Below the pieces are notes generated by a model. That model saw nothing but the letters and a program-made list of their open reading frames with translations, did no database searches and had not been told where the DNA came from. Below are positions 63,099 through 64,000 of a stretch of 64,000 nucleotides of DNA, piece by piece. How positions within the stretch are numbered: the first letter of the stretch is position 1; every line of letters starts with the position of its first letter. A program made the position numbers and the translations under genes. Source of the stretch: Plotosus lineatus (lineage: Eukaryota; Chordata; Actinopteri; Siluriformes; Plotosidae); contig CM045750.1 in the NCBI GenBank assembly GCA_024760905.1, forward strand, positions 17,120,419 to 17,184,418. Reading direction: 5' to 3'.

Positions 63099-63399
63099 GA
63101 AACAGTTGAGATAATGAATCAAAGTCACAGTAAAAGCGATTTTAAAACGGTTATTCATTTTTTTAATTAATTTAAATACTTTCACATTAAATAATAGAAT
63201 TCAATGTGTACATGCGTAAGTGGTAAAATCCGATCACCTGCTTGTCACACAAGTCTCCTTGGTGAAATGTGACCCCGGGAACCTCATATCTCTGTGCAAT
63301 ATCAAACACAGCCACCGAGTAGCCTTTATCCACCAAACGCTCCACTAGGTGCCTCCCCAAAAAACCAGAGCCGCCAATGACGGTGCATCGTTTGCCGCT
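55242..63399 (-). CDS. nsdhl: NSDHL, sterol-4-alpha-carboxylate 3-dehydrogenase (decarboxylating), partial
   Basis: Six minus-strand exons (63399-63238, 62990-62844, 61996-61868, 61709-61567, 57134-57032, 55574-55242) join in frame to 338 residues plus stop. Family features: the NAD-binding glycine motif GGSGFLG in [20 protein letters not shown], the catalytic YxxxK as [23 protein letters not shown], and a membrane segment [17 protein letters not shown] near the C-terminus. It closely follows human NSDHL, as in [13 protein letters not shown] and [16 protein letters not shown]. The enzyme oxidatively decarboxylates C4-carboxysterols in post-squalene cholesterol synthesis on ER and lipid droplets. 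About 35 N-terminal residues (human has about 373) must lie on an exon beyond the right edge. Confidence 0.95.
55615..56160. other. nsdhl intron, nothing recognised
   Basis: AT-rich intronic sequence. Confidence 0.45.
56163..56507. mobile_element. hAT-like MITE with perfect 8-bp TSD
   Basis: Inverted termini CAGGGGTCACCAACAT and ATGTTGGTGACCCCTG are flanked by ACTTACAC at 56155-56162 and 56508-56515. 345 bp, no coding capacity. It sits in an nsdhl intron. Confidence 0.93.
56516..57031. other. nsdhl intron, nothing recognised
   Basis: AT-rich intronic sequence between the hAT MITE and the 103-bp exon. Confidence 0.45.
57032..57134 (-). CDS. nsdhl: nsdhl coding exon ([13 protein letters not shown])
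   Basis: ATTTGCAG acceptor; A completes a split glycine, then [20 protein letters not shown] and on to PLCGK, GTGCGT donor. 103 bp. Confidence 0.95.
57270..57736 (-). repeat. double-headed family A SINE with 11-bp TSD
   Basis: On the minus strand two tRNA-like heads (57736-57629 and about 57625-57540) precede one body and one RTE-like tail. The whole is flanked by ACAAATTAACT at 57259-57269 and 57737-57747, so it inserted as one unit. An internal duplication (CTTCCTCCGTCTTCATGG) interrupts the tail region. Confidence 0.85.
57748..58285. other. nsdhl intron, nothing recognised
   Basis: AT-rich intronic sequence with a short (AAT)n at about 57897. Confidence 0.45.
58290..58727 (+). repeat. 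tRNA-like SINE of another family
   Basis: GGGTGGCGCATGGACAAGAT then GCGTGACTGTCAACCTGGAG (tRNA-like head), GGGAGCTAATTGGCCGAGTT, ending AAGGCCTTGACGGGTAGGAA then TCGGATACGAC. I recall this as a dispersed teleost repeat; only one good copy is visible here. Confidence 0.5.
58728..59265. other. nsdhl intron, nothing recognised
   Basis: AT-rich sequence. Confidence 0.45.
59267..59608 (+). repeat. family A SINE, full length
   Basis: Head GGGGCAGTGGTGCCCTGGTG, B box GGGGGTTCGAAGCCCA, standard body, tail TGGAAAAAGCCGAAAGAAAA. Confidence 0.9.
59880..60330. repeat. dispersed repeat rich in AGGTCA half-sites
   Basis: TTTCAAGGTCAAGGTAACTC, AAACACGGTCAAGAGCACTG and ACAAGGTCAGAGTGATCC recur roughly every 140-150 bp with similar text between (CATATGCAATCTCA, TATACAATCTCA). 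This suggests an old tandem or dispersed repeat related to 19471-19800. Confidence 0.5.
60915..61290. repeat. 48-bp CpG-rich minisatellite in nsdhl intron
   Basis: Units start at 60915, 60963, 61011, 61059 and 61107 with CGCGACGTGGCAATGAAACG then TCGCCTTGACGTCGCAGGAG. Diverged units start at about 61155, 61203 and 61251. The 48-mer is two related 24-mers (GACGTGGCAATGAAACGTCG and GACGTCGCAGGAGGACGTAG). Because 48 is a multiple of 3, both strands stay open and give 16-residue repeat ORFs. These are not genes. Confidence 0.95.
61567..61709 (-). CDS. nsdhl: nsdhl coding exon ([11 protein letters not shown])
   Basis: TGTTGGCAG acceptor, [20 protein letters not shown] onward to RGKMKFII and two bases of a split glycine, GTAAGA donor. 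143 bp. Confidence 0.95.
61868..61996 (-). CDS. nsdhl: nsdhl coding exon with catalytic YxxxK
   Basis: TTTGTAG acceptor, [20 protein letters not shown] then [26 protein letters not shown] donor, phase 0. The serine of TSS and the Y and K of YTETK are the expected dehydrogenase catalytic residues. Confidence 0.96.
62001..62843. other. nsdhl intron, nothing recognised
   Basis: AT-rich with several poly-A/T runs. Confidence 0.45.
62844..62990 (-). CDS. nsdhl: nsdhl coding exon (VFHCASPSP)
   Basis: CTTGTTTAG acceptor, [20 protein letters not shown] onward to [17 protein letters not shown] donor. 147 bp. Confidence 0.95.
63032..63095. repeat. (GA)n-(TG)n composite microsatellite
   Basis: About 15 GA then about 17 TG units, some 40 bp upstream of an nsdhl exon acceptor. 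Confidence 0.95.
63238..63399 (-). CDS. nsdhl: nsdhl coding exon with NAD-binding glycine motif
   Basis: GTGAACAG acceptor, [20 protein letters not shown] through [10 protein letters not shown] to GDLCDKQ, GTGATC donor. 54 codons. The first coding exon upstream is outside the window. Confidence 0.95.
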
Positions 63400-63789
63400 C
63401 TGTTCACAGGAAACACCAAGAATTTAAACTGTGATATATTCAATATTTCGTCTTTCTGATTCTTTCTTATAGGATAATTCAACTTTTAGGCTTTCACAAT
63501 GTGCATTCAACCGAGTGTAATAAAAAGGAAAGCCTCTCCTGTTGCACTGAAAATATGTACGTTTTCATCATCAGGTGATTTTTACTTACATCTATAAAAC
63601 ATATTTGATAGTATGCATTAGCCGGTTTGAAGTGGCCGCAATTTATAGTTTGTTTCACCCTTGTAAAAAATTGTGCGAACGTAGAAGCCTCAGTCCCAAG
63701 AAGACAAGATAACAATAATAACACTACACAGATATTAAACTAACAACTCAGAAATTAGTACATTTCTGAATAAAATAAAAAAAAACTAG

Positions 63790-63950
63790 GCACTTCGACA
63801 CATATCCTGCGATGGACTAGTGTCCCGTCCAACAGGAGTTGAATTCCTGGTCGCTACACGCTACGGAAACCGGGAATAAGCACCAGCCTGAGGAGCCAAT
63901 AAGCTCAGGTATAAAAAGCCCTGGTTTTTTTTTTTCACCTTTTACTTCTC
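63790..63950 (+). repeat. family C SINE, 3' part
   Basis: TGCGATGGACTAGTGTCCCG, GGAGTTGAATTCCTGGTCGC and GAGCCAATAAGCTCAGGTAT match 54068-54175. Confidence 0.7.
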
Positions 63951-64000
63951 CAAATATATAATACTATATTATATTTATATACATTAGACATGCATCTGCT

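Overview
This is a teleost fish nuclear DNA window. It is AT-rich and loaded with CA, TA and GA microsatellites, tRNA-derived SINEs, Tigger/pogo-type and hAT-type miniature DNA transposons, a decayed Tc1 element and non-LTR retrotransposon fragments. The real genes are vertebrate-type, with short exons and GT/AG introns. Nothing here is prokaryotic: there is no operon, CRISPR array or phage. All exon boundaries were placed by hand from splice sites, reading phase and recalled human orthologues, with no alignment run.

Layout. 1-9.4 kb: gene-poor, made of SINEs and a MITE, with a possible CpG-rich promoter/first exon near 5.8-5.9 kb. 9.4-15.0 kb, plus strand: FUT11, a complete 480-residue GT10 fucosyltransferase in three coding exons. 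16.1-50.3 kb, minus strand: a ZNF185 orthologue in at least 31 small coding exons (708 residues) ending in one LIM domain. It lies tail-to-tail with FUT11. 50.3-55.2 kb: intergenic repeats. 55.2-63.4 kb, minus strand: six coding exons of NSDHL, a sterol C4-demethylation enzyme. Its N-terminal exon lies beyond the right edge.

NSDHL and ZNF185 keep the same order and orientation as I recall for human Xq28. FUT11 is a neighbour not found there (human FUT11 is on chromosome 10). The three genes have no shared pathway: FUT11 is a secretory-pathway O-fucosyltransferase, ZNF185 an actin/junction-associated LIM protein, NSDHL a sterol dehydrogenase of the ER and lipid droplets.

The most interesting structure is ZNF185. 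Twenty-seven consecutive exons (27-105 bp) are all bounded by phase-2 introns, so any of them can be skipped or duplicated without a frameshift. The locus shows three ages of this process: a diverged two-exon block duplication, a recent duplication carrying an identical exon, and a coding-like remnant without splice sites. Several splice sites sit directly in or beside microsatellites. On the repeat side, one SINE family carries two different LINE-type tails, and one of these matches the 3' end of a LINE in the same window. Two related 48-bp CpG/CRE-like minisatellites lie in inverted orientation about 24 kb apart. I see no wholly new biological system.
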